Source: Flammulina velutipes | Taxonomy: Eukaryota; Basidiomycota; Agaricomycetes; Agaricales; Physalacriaceae | Direction of reading: 5' to 3' | Length of the DNA stretch: 64,000 nt | Assembly: GCA_011800155.1 (NCBI GenBank) | Contig: CM022373.1 | Span: forward strand, 1,426,001-1,490,000 | Notes under the pieces: generated by a model | Seen by the model: only the letters and a program-made list of their open reading frames with translations | Databases searched by the model: none | Told to the model about the DNA's origin: nothing | Program-made: the position numbers and the translations under genes | Shown: one piece after another, positions 1 to 11,900 of the stretch | How positions within the stretch are numbered: the first letter of the stretch is position 1 | Layout: each line of letters begins with the position of its first letter

Positions 1-2338
1 TCAGTGTCTTCAGCATGGGTGACAGCCATTATTGGCCTCGCGCAGAGGATGCGGTGTACTACAACAAGCCGGGTAAAGACCTCGATGTCCTACTGGAGAA
101 ACTCGGTGCGGAGCGTGTGGCTGATTTGGGCCTTGGGGATGACCAGGATGCGGATGGGTCTGAGACGGGTTATAAGGCATGGGAACCTCTTGTGTGGAAG
201 GCTTTGGGAGTGGACTCTATCGAGATTACTGAGGCCGAACCAGAAGTGATTACGAACGAGCACATCAAGGCTGCGTCTAATTACTTGCGTGGGACGATTG
301 CGGAGGGTTTGGAGGATACGTCTACTGGCGCGCTCGCCCCGAGTGATGGTCAGCTCACCAAGTTCCATGGGACTTACCAGCAGGACGATCGGGATATCCG
401 GGATGAGCGTCAGGCGCAGGGGGTTGAGCCTGCGTATAGCTTCATGATTCGTGTGAGGATGCCTGCTGGGGTCTGTACGCCGGAGCAGTGGTTGCAGATG
501 GACCAGATTTCGGATGAGCATGGGAATGGGACGTTCAAGATTACGACGCGCGCGACGTTCCAGTTCCATGGTGTCATCAAGAGACATTTGAAGCCTGCTA
601 TTCAGGATATCAATCGTGTGCTACTTGATACTTTGGCGGCGTGTGGGGATGTTAACCGGTATGTTCATCCTTGTGTGGATGAAAGCTTACCTTGCTGACT
701 TTGGAATAGCAACGTGATATGCTCGTCTATCCCGACGTTGTCACAACTCCATGCCCAGGTTTTCGAGTTCTCAAAAGAAGTCAGCTCGCATCTGCTTCCT
801 CGAACGAGCGCATACCATGAGATATGGCTGGACAAGAAGTTGGTTGCAGGCGAGGCAGTCAAGGACTTTGAACCGCTTTATGGAGAATTTTATCTCCCTC
901 GAAAGGTAATGCTTGTTTCGCCACTTCTACTTTTCCCTAACTTACGACCGATCTTTTTTAGTTCAAAGTAGCAGTGGCTGTCCCACCTACGAATGATGTC
1001 GACATTTTCGCGAACGACTTGGGATACATCGCTATCCAGAACCCGGATGGCTCTCTCGCAGGCTTCAATGTTACGATTGGCGGCGGAATGGGTGTCACGC
1101 ATGGGAACAAGAAGACCTACCCTCGTACGGCCGATGTCATTGGTTTCTGCACTTATGAACAGGGTAAACACGTCGCGGAAGCGGTGATGTTGACGCAGAG
1201 GGACAACGGAAATCGTGTCGAGTGCGTTCATTTCATTTCGGATTCCCCTTCGGTTCGCTAATCGTTCTTCTTTCTAATAGCCGCAAGGTAAAGATTCTTA
1301 ATGACCGAATGGTAGTTGATGATACTGACGGTTATGGTGTTAGAATGCTCGTCTCAAGTACACGATTGATCGGATGGGATTGGATGTGTTCAAGGCTGAG
1401 GTTGAGAAACGTTTGGGGTATGCATTGGCCCCTGCGAGACCATACGTGTTCGACCGGAACGTGGACGACTATGGATGGGCGAGGGGTGAAGACGGCAAAC
1501 ACCACTTTACGGCGTTCGTCGAGAATGGGCGGATCCAGGACGAGCCTGGGAGGAACTTCAAGACTGGGCTGCGCGAAATCGCCAAGGTTCACAAGGGGAC
1601 GTTCCGATTGACGGCGAACCAGCACTTGCTCGTGTCTGATGTTCTGGACGAGGACCTCCCACTGATCAAAGAGCTTTTGGCGAAGTACAAGTTGGATAAT
1701 CTCGTGCATTCTGGGTTGAGGTTGTCGTCTTCTGCGTGTGTGGCGTTCCCTACGTGTGGGCTTGCGATGGCTGAGTCTGAGAGGGTGCGTTTGCTTTTTC
1801 GTGATTTGTTCTTACGCTGACAGGGATTTTGCGGTTAGTATCTTCCATTGCTGATCGATAAAGTGGAGAAGATTTGTGAGGAGAACGGACTGCGACATGA
1901 TTCTATCGTCATGCGTATGACTGGTTGCCCGAATGGTTGTGCACGGCCTTATGTTGCGGGTTAGTCGTTACCGTTCCATTCTTGTGGATGCGTTGTTAAC
2001 TTTGTGTGCAGAGGTGGCGTTTGTTGGGAAAGCTGTGGGGTCATATGTGATGTTGCTTGGCGGTGGATACTATGGCCAGCGTTTGAACAAGATCTACCGA
2101 GGTAAGAATTGTTTGTTCGTTTTGAAACGAGGTTGGTGTATTCATACATTCACCAGACGCTGTGTCAGAGCCGGAGATTCTGGCGATACTACAGCCGATG
2201 ATAAAAAGATATGCGCTAGAGCGACATGAGGGTGAACGCTTTGGTGATTGGACGATTAGGGCTGGATATATATCGGCGACGACTTCTGGGAAGGAGTGGT
2301 ACGATCGTGCGGGCGGGGAAGGGGCATGGAAGCAGTGA
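1..2338 (+). CDS. MET5: Sulfite reductase (NADPH) hemoprotein beta subunit, 5' truncated by window edge
   Basis: Reduces sulfite to sulfide with six electrons in sulfate assimilation, in the cytosol; siroheme and [4Fe-4S] enzyme. The window opens inside the upstream flavodoxin-like domain ([10 protein letters not shown]), as in the long fungal form, and continues through the whole hemoprotein part. Eight exons join in frame (1-658, 710-905, 962-1221, 1281-1287, 1344-1784, 1839-1959, 2012-2101, 2157-2338), giving 650 visible residues. The siroheme/cluster ligands are present as CVAFPTC (C-x5-C) and CPNGC (C-x3-C), with the family motif CGDVNRN at the first splice. Exon 4 is only 7 nt and is needed to make [12 protein letters not shown]. 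The N-terminus lies outside the window. Identification is firm. Confidence 0.95.
1281..1287 (+). other. MET5: 7-nt microexon of MET5
   Basis: Seven bases (CCGCAAG) lie between a 59-nt intron ending AATAG and a 56-nt intron starting GTAAAG. Inclusion joins GA to C-CGC-AAG and AAT, giving V-D-R-K-N-A-R-L-K, the expected sulfite reductase sequence. Skipping it shifts the frame. Confidence 0.85.
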
Positions 2339-2890
2339 AGTGTTCTTTGTATTACTGGTGTATTATTATAATGACAGGGGAGAATTTTACTATCCAATTG
2401 AACTGGATGGATGTTGGATACTGGACGTTGGGTAAACGGGGAAGGCAAACTAAAGTGACAGTGTTGGAAGAACTATCTTCTACCTGACCGTAGGAGCATT
2501 TGGAGGCGATTATGCTGAATTCTGAGTTTGGACAAGTGGGTTGGACCTCCACTTCATGAGCTCTCTATACGCTCTTCAACACATGACAACGTTTCTTGTG
2601 AGCTTGGGGAGGCCGGTTGGACCTCTTTCGCGTCTTCCATTTCTCTATGATCCCACCGTGTAAGTTCATCAACTTTGCGAGAGGCCCCACGTTGATGGAG
2701 TCACGGCTGGACGCAGCTGAGATTGCAGTCGGTAGTTGGACGACTCGGGATTCATACAAAGTGATGATATACATGTATATGAAGTGGTAGGTTTATTAGC
2801 AGAAAGCGGTAGCTTCGTAATCTGAGGGTCTGTCCATTGGCAACTGAACTTCTCGACTGAAGCCGACACCTTCATCTGCGCAAAGATTAA
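2339..2890. other. Convergent intergenic region, no gene seen
   Basis: 3' flanks of MET5 and of the F-box gene meet here. I see only short chance ORFs and no repeat or RNA gene. Confidence 0.6.
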
Positions 2891-4453
2891 TCAGTCGGCG
2901 TCCCATACGGACCGATAACCTAGCCACTCACATAACATTGTCAGATCAACACTAGGTGCTTTCAACGCGTGCACCTCCTTCAACTTCCTGAACGAATCAA
3001 CTTTATCAAGACAGCCTATCTCCAAGCCTCGCACATGCTCCCTAGCATGCACACCATTGATACTGAACATGATACGAAGCGTGAAACGCCTCAAATACCT
3101 CCTCGCGCTGACAAGATCCCACACGAAATCAATGAGCCTAACAAGGCCTTGCCTATTCCAGAGCTCACGGCAAGGCATCATGAGGCATAGCTCTTCCAGG
3201 CCAAGGAACCTATCCCGCAAGAAACCCAACTCTGCAAACAACATCTTCAAATCACGATTGACGGTGTTGGACACTGAAGCCATATCACCATGCATCTTCA
3301 ACCGCGCAAGAGCTGGGAGATGGTACTCCAGATCCTCCATTGGGGGGAACGAGCCGCGATGGTTCACCAAGTTGAGGACTTGGATATGGCATCCCGATTT
3401 TGATACCATGACCTTGAAAATATCAAGTTGGGAGGGTGTGATGGTGGCAGTCCGGAGGGATGGAAGAACAATGAGAGAAAGGAGCTGATAAGACACGATG
3501 TGCATCTCTTCAACAGAGAAGAGAGTGAGCGTGTCCCGGGGGGTATACCGGAGCGCGGATGTAAAATCATGATATTGGAAAAATTTCAACGGCGACAATC
3601 GTGCGAGGTTTTGAAGATACGGGAGTGGTGGATCATCGGCGACAAGTGTGGCCCGTCTAATTTGCGACCAAGGAAAGATGTATGCATAATCTTTCCCCCA
3701 AAGTCTAATGTCGACGTCGACGTCGACAAGGCTTGGTGCCTCGGAAAATATGTGGGAAAGCGCCCTTTCTGTTCCATCTATGATATTGCAATGGAGGGAT
3801 TGAAGCAATGGGATGTTGCGATAGAGGGGGAGGAAGACGTGAGGTAACGTTGTACATCCATAGAGACGTAGAGAGACCCACTGCTTCGACGAGCGGATGA
3901 GGATTTCTAGGAGCTTCAATATCGCAGGACTGGGGCCGCCTTCCGAGGAGAGCTCGATATCGCACGACATCAGAGCTTCCCCAACGCACCGAAGGGCGGT
4001 GGTAAGTGGCGCAACATGGCGTGACGGAGAGGGAGATGTCAATTCTCCGCCATCCCGGATATGTATGTTTGCCCAGAGCGCGGGGAACGACATGACAATA
4101 GACTTCCATCGACGAGAAACGGCGGCGAGGGTGTGTTGGAATGGAAGAGGGCTATCTGCTCGCTCGATAGGAAGGTGACTATGTGTTAGATATTTATGCC
4201 AGAGGTCTAGTAGATTCGGACTCGGGAGAGGAAGGAAGTACCGGCCGTCGCAGGCCAGAAGGAGAATTTCCTGGAGAACGTCAGGTGGGATATTATCGAT
4301 GGGTGCTGTCGATGAGCTCTGAGTTTGACAAGAGATTGGTCCACCTATTTCTTTCTTCCGTTTCCTCTTTTCAAAGAATCGGCGCATAATGATACTGGTC
4401 TGACGACGTTGACGGGGGGAGACTAGAGTACACTGGCCCCGAGGCCTGATCAT
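2891..4453 (-). CDS. F-box protein with LRR-like C-terminal region
   Basis: Single-exon gene of 520 residues. An F-box-like segment near residues 50-130 has the Agaricomycete pattern: IPPDVLQEILLLACDG, then VSRRWKSIVMSFPALWANIHI. The remainder is leucine-rich with irregular repeats, as in the large F-box families of mushrooms, where the protein would be an SCF ubiquitin ligase substrate adaptor. The first Met gives a basic N-terminus (RRFFEKRKRKK); a second Met at residue 22 (MRRFFEKRK) is an alternative start. No substrate can be named. It runs convergently towards MET5. Confidence 0.75.
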   Translation of the reverse strand: MIRPRGQCTLVSPRQRRQTSIIMRRFFEKRKRKKEIGGPISCQTQSSSTAPIDNIPPDVLQEILLLACDGRYFLPLPSPNLLDLWHKYLTHSHLPIERADSPLPFQHTLAAVSRRWKSIVMSFPALWANIHIRDGGELTSPSPSRHVAPLTTALRCVGEALMSCDIELSSEGGPSPAILKLLEILIRSSKQWVSLRLYGCTTLPHVFLPLYRNIPLLQSLHCNIIDGTERALSHIFSEAPSLVDVDVDIRLWGKDYAYIFPWSQIRRATLVADDPPLPYLQNLARLSPLKFFQYHDFTSALRYTPRDTLTLFSVEEMHIVSYQLLSLIVLPSLRTATITPSQLDIFKVMVSKSGCHIQVLNLVNHRGSFPPMEDLEYHLPALARLKMHGDMASVSNTVNRDLKMLFAELGFLRDRFLGLEELCLMMPCRELWNRQGLVRLIDFVWDLVSARRYLRRFTLRIMFSINGVHAREHVRGLEIGCLDKVDSFRKLKEVHALKAPSVDLTMLCEWLGYRSVWDAD

Positions 4454-4591
4454 TGATGAATGATTCTACATCAAGCAGACAAGGTAGTTTCCGCTTACAT
4501 AGGAGAAACTCGTTATATGCCAGACTTCTTCCCATTTGTCTTTCCAGCTAGAAAAAGAATGATTGAACATGGTGGTAGACGGGATTCGAAC

Positions 4592-4698
4592 GCGGGCCCA
4601 CATGCATCGGTTTTTTTGATGGGGATATTGGATGTGGCGGCATTGCGAATACTGGCGACCGGCAAGGTGACCCACGGATTGAAGAGCGTTCTCCAAGC
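4592..4698. repeat. Direct repeat copy A
   Basis: Shares GCATGTGGG-type ends and the 25-base core GATGGGGATATTGGATGTGG(CGGCA) with copy B about 390 bp downstream; similarity fades near the GGATTGAA(A/G)AG segment. A tRNA T-arm-like motif (GATTCGAAC) abuts its left end. Confidence 0.7.
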
Positions 4699-4978
4699 TT
4701 TCACGCGCCTTTGAGACTTTGAGACTGCAGAAGGATTTACGCAAATGTCTGGGGACGAAGAAGGTGTTCTCGAGTTGGAAGACGCGTCTGCGGCTTTGTG
4801 GTGATGGTTCATGTTGGAAGGCCGTGATTTGATCGGAGATCAATCAACGTGCGCCACAGTTCCTGAGGATTCACATGTTGGACACGCGACTTTATGACGA
4901 CTCTGATGACTTGACTTGACTGTGTGGCGCACGATTTAGGGAATAAAACCGATGTCGGATCGAAGCGAGCTTGTGATG

Positions 4979-5082
4979 CGGGGCCCCACATGCAATGGTT
5001 TGCTTGATGGGGATATTGGATGTGGCGGCAATGTGAATGCTGGTGACTGATACCTTGAACTAGGGATTGAAAGAGTTTTGTA
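4979..5082. repeat. Direct repeat copy B
   Basis: Diverged second copy of the 4592-4698 segment in the same orientation; the tRNA-like tail is not retained. Confidence 0.7.
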
Positions 5083-5318
5083 CGAAAAAACTGGGATTAT
5101 CGAAGGTTGTCCGAGATGGTGGTAGCATGAACGTCAACGTCGAGCAACCTCCGTGTTGACAAAGTGCGAGTTGTGTGTTCCGGAAACCGGGGATGTCCTA
5201 ACCGGTGATGGTAGCCGAATCCGACTTTGCACGTGAATTCAACGACCAATTTTGAATGGCTTATAACTTGTCTCTTCTCTTTCTCTGACCACCATCATCC
5301 CCTCTTTCTCCTCCAACA

Positions 5319-6570
5319 ATGGCTGTCATATCAACACCGATTACTGAGCTTTTTGGCATCAAGCATCCCGTTCTGCTCGCCGGCATGAACGTCGCTGCCG
5401 GTCCAGAGCTCGCTGCTGCCGTCTCCAACGCTGGTGGTCTTGGTGTCATTGGTGGCCTCGGCTACACGCCAAAGCTCCTTCGTGGACAGGTTAGTCGTCG
5501 CTATTTTATTGCAGTGTGTTACTAACGTCGCACAGATTAAGGCCATCAAGGCGGATCTCAAGTCGCCCGACCTCCCTTTCGGAGTTGATCTCCTCCTTCC
5601 TCAAGTCGGAGGCAATGCCCGCAAAACCAACGTGTGTCTACCACTCTTTCTTTATCACGCGTCCTTACCATCTATCCCAGTACGACTACACCAAAGGCAA
5701 CTTGAACGCACTCATCGATGTTATCATCGAGGAAAAGACCTCGCTCTTCGTCTGCGCCGTTGGTGTTCCTCCCGTTGAAGTTGTCGAAAGACTCCACAAA
5801 GCAGGTATTCCGGTCATGAACATGGTTGGACACCCCAAGCACGTTAAGAAGGCATTGGACGTTGGTGTCGACCTCATCTGTGCTCAGGCCGGAGAAGGTG
5901 GCGGACACACCGGAGATACCCCTGCGTCCATCCTCATACCCGCTTGCGTGGACGCCGTCAAAGGCCGCATATCACCTCTCACCGGCAAGCCTGTGTATGT
6001 CATCGGCGCTGGAGCAGTCTACGATGGAAGAAGTCTAGCTGCCAACTTGGCTTGGGGTGCCCAAGCAGTCTGTTAGTCTCAAGCTATCTTCGTTTTGACT
6101 AGCCTCATTCTGATCTTTCTCTCAGGGGTTGGAACTCGCTTCGTCGCTGCCGTAGAGGCAGGCGCACAGAAGAAACACAAGGAGCTCCTCGTTTCAGCAG
6201 GCATTGATGATGCGGTCACCACTCTCATCTACACTGGTCGCCCGCTACGCGTTCTCAACACACCTTACGTGCAGGATTGGAACAAAAACCGCGCAGCTGA
6301 AATCACTGAGTTGACGACCAAGGGTATCCTTCCTGCCGAGCGTGATTTGGAACAACATCCCGAAAAGTCGATTGAAGGTCGTCCATGGCTGATGGGCAGG
6401 GTTGCTGGGGTAAGCTACCATGTTATAGAGTGGCATATACATTATTGACCATTTCCTAGCTCATCAACGACATCTTGCCCGCCAAGACCATTGTTGATAA
6501 CATGGTGAACGAGGCTGCGCAGATACTGCAGCATAACGCTTCATTAGTGAAGGTTCACGCTAAGCTATGA
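5319..6570 (+). CDS. Nitronate monooxygenase / 2-nitropropane dioxygenase family protein
   Basis: FMN-dependent TIM-barrel oxygenase that oxidises alkyl nitronates such as propionate 3-nitronate, a detoxifying role in the cytosol or peroxisome. Five exons (5319-5489, 5536-5631, 5681-6071, 6126-6409, 6460-6570) give 350 residues, typical for the family. Visible markers are PVLLAGMN near residue 17, the glycine-rich SNAGGLGVIGG, the catalytic-region string AQAGEGGGHTGD (His and Gly-rich phosphate loop) and VIGAGAVYDGRS, then WGAQAVWVGTRF restored by splicing at 6071/6126. The start follows a CT-rich leader. The substrate is a family inference. Confidence 0.9.
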
Positions 6571-6676
6571 TCGTAGGTCTCCGTTGGATGTGTATTTATC
6601 TATCAATGTGTTCCTTTAATGCCATGAAAATGTACAATGATGAACAAACTATATTTGTGAGATGTATGTAGTCGTA

Positions 6677-8841
6677 TCAAGTCTCTGAATCCAAGTCCAC
6701 CATCATTTCTGAATCGTCCTCCTCAACCACAGGTTTGGCTGGTCTATCCGAAAAGTACACCGGGGCTCTTGTACCAGGTCGTCGGCCAAGCTCTACATTC
6801 TTCCGGGATAATTGCAGCTCCGAGAGCGCGTCGAGCTGGCAGTAGTTAGACCGAATAACACAGGACAGACCTAGAAATCACCGTACCTTTGTTTTCAGCT
6901 TGACATCCGTATCCTCTCTTCGCTGCCCCGGCTTCGCAGTCGGATCAAAGCCCAACTGCTTCACAACCTCCGCGCTGAACGAGTTCTTGACAACCTTGGT
7001 CGTCTCTAGCATGCTCTTCTTCGGCGCTACCTCTTTCTCCTTCTCTTTGCCCTTTCCCTTCCCCTTCTGTCCCTTCTCTTTCTCCCTCTCCTTTTCCTTC
7101 TGCTGCTCCATAAATTCCCTTGCTTTTATCACCGTCTTCATCCCGTCCTTATCCCTATCCAACAAAGATTTAAGCATCTTGTCGTCCTGCTTCATCTTCA
7201 CGCGCTGGGCCTTGGCCTGCGCTTCCCGACCCATGGTCTCAGCAGTAGAGGTGTACCCCCCAACGATGTGCCCGGAGACGACATATGTCGTGGAATTGCT
7301 TTCCGCTTCTGGCTTCATCCCCCACTGGCGGGCAGGATCATAAGCCGCCTTACGCTTCTTTGCGTGGTTGGACATGCCCGTGGTCCTGTGGGTCGAACGT
7401 CAGCGCGCTAGATCTGCAGACGCCATGCAGGACGAACCCGATAGAAAACTCTGGACGCGAGGCGCGTTGCCGCTTCACGGTCTCTTGAACATGATAATCG
7501 CAGGCCTGGCTGACGCGCCTGTCATACCATGCATTGCAGCGCGAGCTATCTCTTTTGGTGACAGCGCAGAGGCCCAGATCTGCAGAACGTCCAATTACGG
7601 TGATGCTTTCTGCAGACTCTGGCGTCAGGCCAAGAATATTGTGTAACGGATGCGGGGTATTTGAGGCTCCCTAAGGTTACTAGTCAGAATATATGAATTT
7701 AGATGCAGATAACCTTACCTGGTTGGGCTTCATGATTCTTGGGTTCAATACCACGATGACATCGCCTTCTTTGCATTTTGACATTGATTCGAACGCGCCG
7801 CCACTTCCGCCTTTGTACACTTTCCTAGTCCTTGAACTGCCCTCGGTAGTCACAGTGTCGAAAGAGTCTGATTCGAAGAGAAGGAGAGACAAACACGCGT
7901 CTCCTCGGATGACAGCTTTTGAGCCCGTGGCAGACGACTTGCTCTTTGCCGAAGTCCCAAAGTCGACGAGTTTGAGCACGACGTATTTCTTTCCCGACGG
8001 TTTTGGGGCGTCTTGCTTTCGCTTGCCTTTGCCTTTGGGATCGTCGTCAGGTTCGAGGGGAACGGGTGCTTTGGTGTGCTTGACTGGTCCGCGTTCCGCG
8101 ACTACGGCGATGGTGAGCCAGTCGCCACCGACGGGCACGTCGTACCCGTGTTTGTCTGTGAGGCGCACACAAGAATAAAGACGCGACGGAGAGAGATAGT
8201 AACGGCCAGTTAGATGTTCTTGTAGATCTTCGTGAGGCAGTGAACGCGAACTGGGAGAATGGTAAGGCATGGATTGAGGCAGATACTGAGAACATACGAT
8301 AATCTGATACCAGAGTTTGGCTCGAGTTTGTCAAAGTTGGGATCGTCGAATGGCGGTGTGTGGTCGTAGGGACCTGGCTCAAAGTCCTCGATGATAGCGA
8401 GGTTCTCGTCGCGAATGACAGCTTTCTCTGTTAACGACGATGTCCGCGGGGGCGGAGGAGCGTCGTCCTTGCGGTCCTCGGCAGCTGCAAGCTTGGATAA
8501 TTTGGAGAGCAGGTTTGAAGGCGCAGGTTTCTTTGGCACGATCTCTGGCTGCGTATTTCGCGTCAACGAGAGAGTGGGCAGTGGTTTACGCGTCTCTTCG
8601 GTTTTCCGTTTCTTCTCTGCAGTTTATGAGTACAGCATATGTAGATTTGCTGCTACGCACTGGGGGACGGTGTTGCCGGTGCCAATGTGATCTCTCTGGG
8701 ACGCTTTGGCTGCTGCTTGGGCGACGCTGGAGGCGCCACTGTGCTCGACGACGGCAAGAGAGCCTGCAGCGCTGCTATTTGCTTGCGAATTTCTTCTTCT
8801 CGTCTGCGTTCATCTTCAGCTTTCTTGGCCACCGATTCCAT
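6677..8841 (-). CDS. MCM10: DNA replication initiation factor MCM10
   Basis: Nuclear scaffold that loads DNA polymerase alpha and activates the CMG helicase. Six exons (8841-8661, 8616-8298, 8250-7719, 7670-7438, 7385-6887, 6835-6677) sum to 1923 nt, 640 residues. The N-terminal coiled coil starts MESVAKKAEDERRREEE; a spliced NLS PKKKRK follows; the OB fold has GGDWLTIAVVAERGPV, KKYVVLKLVDFG and GDVIVVLNPRIMKPNQ; the zinc finger is C-x9-C-x11-C-x2-H (CAVTKRDSSRC...CDYH), close to the family CX10CX11CX2H. The tail is Lys/Glu-rich with an acidic end. The Met at 8841 was chosen because earlier ones run into the divergent PAT1 gene. Confidence 0.93.
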
Positions 8842-8962
8842 AGCATAAGGGCAAGCCTGTCTGTCACACTTGTCACAATCACTCCTACTTTCTCGACGAC
8901 GACCACGACAAGCTATTCTTCCGTTTGCACGCATCTCGTCGGCGACGACGACGCATGCACGC
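8842..8962. promoter_or_regulatory. Shared divergent promoter of MCM10 and PAT1
   Basis: Only 121 bp separate the two start codons. The sequence is pyrimidine-rich with (CGA)n-like triplets and shows no TATA box. Confidence 0.6.
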
Positions 8963-11900
8963 ATGTCGTTCTTTGGATTCGAGCAGAATGATTTAGAGAA
9001 CGAAAAACAACAGTTCCGCGGCGGTGCAGGCCACGACAATGCGGCTATCCCAGAGTATACATGGGGCCAGGAAAGCTACGACGGCCTCGGCGAGGCTCTC
9101 CAGGAAGGCGGCGACGACTTTAACGACGAAACCTTTGGTGGAAGCACTCGAGTTGGTGAGGGACTTTGCCCTCCAGCGAGCACGTTTTTTACTTGATGGT
9201 TGTAGGCAAGGACTTTGACTTTTCGACTGCTGCTGGCCCCGAGGATGTTATCTACGGCTCTGAAAAGCAATACTTGGATCCTCCAGAGAAACGCAACGCA
9301 CAAAAAGCATACCACGACCCCCTCCTAGGTCCTCCAGGCCAACAACAGTCAGGTATAATTGTTGTTCTTCATGCTATCTACCCCATCGCTGACATACAAG
9401 CAGCACCCAGGACGACTCAGAGCAATTCTCTAGAATCTTTGTGGGACGACAAGTCCCCGTTTTCTGTTCTTCCTCGCTCCTCCGCCAGTCGGCCGACTTC
9501 CAACTATGCATCACCGCAATCTTACAATCGCACCGACTCGCCATCTGTACAGCAACAACCGATTGGACAGGGCGTCAATAGGACAGGTGTTCGAACAGCT
9601 AACGACATCGAAGCAGAGATGCGCACTCTGGCTCAACAGTCTCGAGAACGCGAGGTCCAGCGTCAGTTATTGATCCAGCAGCAGCAGCAACAGGAAGCAG
9701 AGTATCTTCTTCGTCAACAGGAGAACGAGCTGCGCCTACGGGAGCGGGAAAGAGAGCAGGAGTACTTACAGGAGCAAGAACGCCGCCGTTATCTCTACCA
9801 ACAAGAACAGACTCGGCAGCACGAATTGCAGCAGCGAGAGCTTCGTCAAGATCTTTTGCGCCAGCGCGAGCTCCGCGATTTGCAACAGAGGGAGCTCCAG
9901 CAAACCCGTACACCCCCTCCTCGCATGCTTCCGTCTCCATCCCCGCGTTTCCTCGAGCACCAGCGTCAAGCCCAGATTTTGCACTTCCAGCAGGAACGCC
10001 AGCAGGCTCTCCGATTACAGGAACTTCAAGATCAAACGAGGATGGAGAATCTAGAAAGGCAGATGCGAGCTCAGCACCTCGGTTCTCCTCACAATCGCCA
10101 GCTCTCTAACCTCACGTTGGCCGAACTTCAGGCTGCACAGTCTCAACTCAACCAACAGCGCCGACAGCGATCACAGTCGCCTGCTGCGAGGCTACCGCTT
10201 GGGGAGGGTCTGCACTACACCCCGCAGACTATTCAGATACAACAACGGCTGATTTCGGAGATGACACAGGGTGATATGTTGCGGGACATCCAGAGCGCCA
10301 ACCCGATAGAGCAAGAGGTTTTACGTATGGAGGCCATGAGGAAGATTTTGGAAGCGGAAAAGTTGGAGGAAAAACGAAGGCGTCGTGCTGCCAAGATTGC
10401 TCATATGGTGAGAATTCTTATTTGTGATATGTCTTTTCTTTTCTTCCAATGCTCACGAATTGAACAGTCTCATTACAATGATCTGATGACTCAGTCGGAT
10501 AAAGACTTTATTACAAGAATCCAGGTTTCTCAACTCGTCACTCAAGATCCTTACTCGGACGATTTTTATGCTCAAGCCTACGGAGCTATTATGCGCTCGC
10601 GGATGGGACTTCCAGGGGCCGACGAACGGGTTCTCAAGTTCGGCTCTGGAGGCGGAATTGGTCTAGGCGTTGCCCCCAAAGGCAGTCATAGAAGACAGAG
10701 CGCTATGCAGAAGATGGAGCAGCAAGTTGAGCGAATTGTGAGCAACGCTAGACGCCGCGAAGAAGAGAAGGGACTTCATTGTATGTTTACTTCAACAACG
10801 GTTTCTGAGCCTTTTGACATTTATATTGTCAGCTCTTCACAGTCTTCAAGGTGCCCTGGGCAAGACCTCTGGTCGTAGTTATAAAGCGGCTCCTCGTCAA
10901 CTCCTTCAAGTGGACTCGAATGGCTCGAATACGTCTCCTTCTCTAGCTCACGCTCACGCACATATCTCCAAGCAAGACTCTATTGATGGATCCGTTCATC
11001 CTGGTGGCGGTGCTGCCGCTGAAGCTGCCAAACTTGGGCGTGAAGCTCTAGGTGATGCTGCAGAGGTATGTGTCTTCTTTCCCTAACTTGCCTTTACTGA
11101 CCTCTGCGTTCTTAGGACGCCAACCTTGTCCAAAAAGATCCTCTAACCCACAAGGAGGTTCTGAGCTACCTGGAGGACCTGCACGATCTTGTCCTGAACG
11201 CTGAGCAGTTAAAGCAAGACGAGCCTCCTCCTGAAGAAGAGGACGCCCATGCGCAATGGTTCGTTCTAGTACCACGTCTTGTAGTGATACTAAGCAATTG
11301 AGTAGGAGTGCGGATTACTCGACACTGGTCGAACATATGTGGACCACGCTGAAGGTTATGGTGCCGATTGCGACCAGGTTCGTATTACATTCACATACGC
11401 AACCTCAAGATTTGTGTACTAATTTGCGGCGTATAGCGACCCTCATCCGTTCATCGCACTTCTCGGGCCCATGAAGGGGAAACGAGTCCTCACTCGTCTA
11501 GCTCGACATTTCAGCAGCCAAAAGATGCTGACGATGCTAACGCTTTTGATCGCGTGCTTCAGCCAACTGGATGTTATCAGACAGGCGCCTATACTGGATA
11601 CCCTGGAGGACACCCATGAGCGTGCAGAGGTTGAGCGTCAGACACAGGCGTTCCTCTCGAACGTGATGCAAGTTATCGTTGCTGTGGTTAGCAATGGGTC
11701 TCTCCGACTTGTGACGGGATTGCTTGGCTTGTTGTTGGATAGAAATAATATTGCGGTGATATCACAGACAGAGGTAAGTTTTGGTCGAATCGCTTGAGGA
11801 CTGTAGCTAAACTGTGAGATAGGCTGGACTCGCTGTGATCACACTCCTTTTGGCGCGAGTAGAGGTTATCAAGCAGAGTCTCAATTCGTTGCCTGAGGAG

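Larger units (their letters stand above)
4454..5318. other. Divergent intergenic region with a duplicated segment
   Basis: Lies between the 5' ends of the F-box gene and the nitronate monooxygenase gene. It contains two diverged direct copies of a roughly 105-bp sequence (listed separately) and no convincing gene. The last 60 bases before 5319 are CT-rich, like a fungal core promoter. Confidence 0.55.

Noticed and set aside
4573..4600. tRNA gene on the minus strand (TTCGAATCCC box B-like motif with TACCACC end)
   Set aside because: The T stem does not pair properly and no matching 5' acceptor stem, D arm or anticodon arm is found within 75-100 bases upstream.
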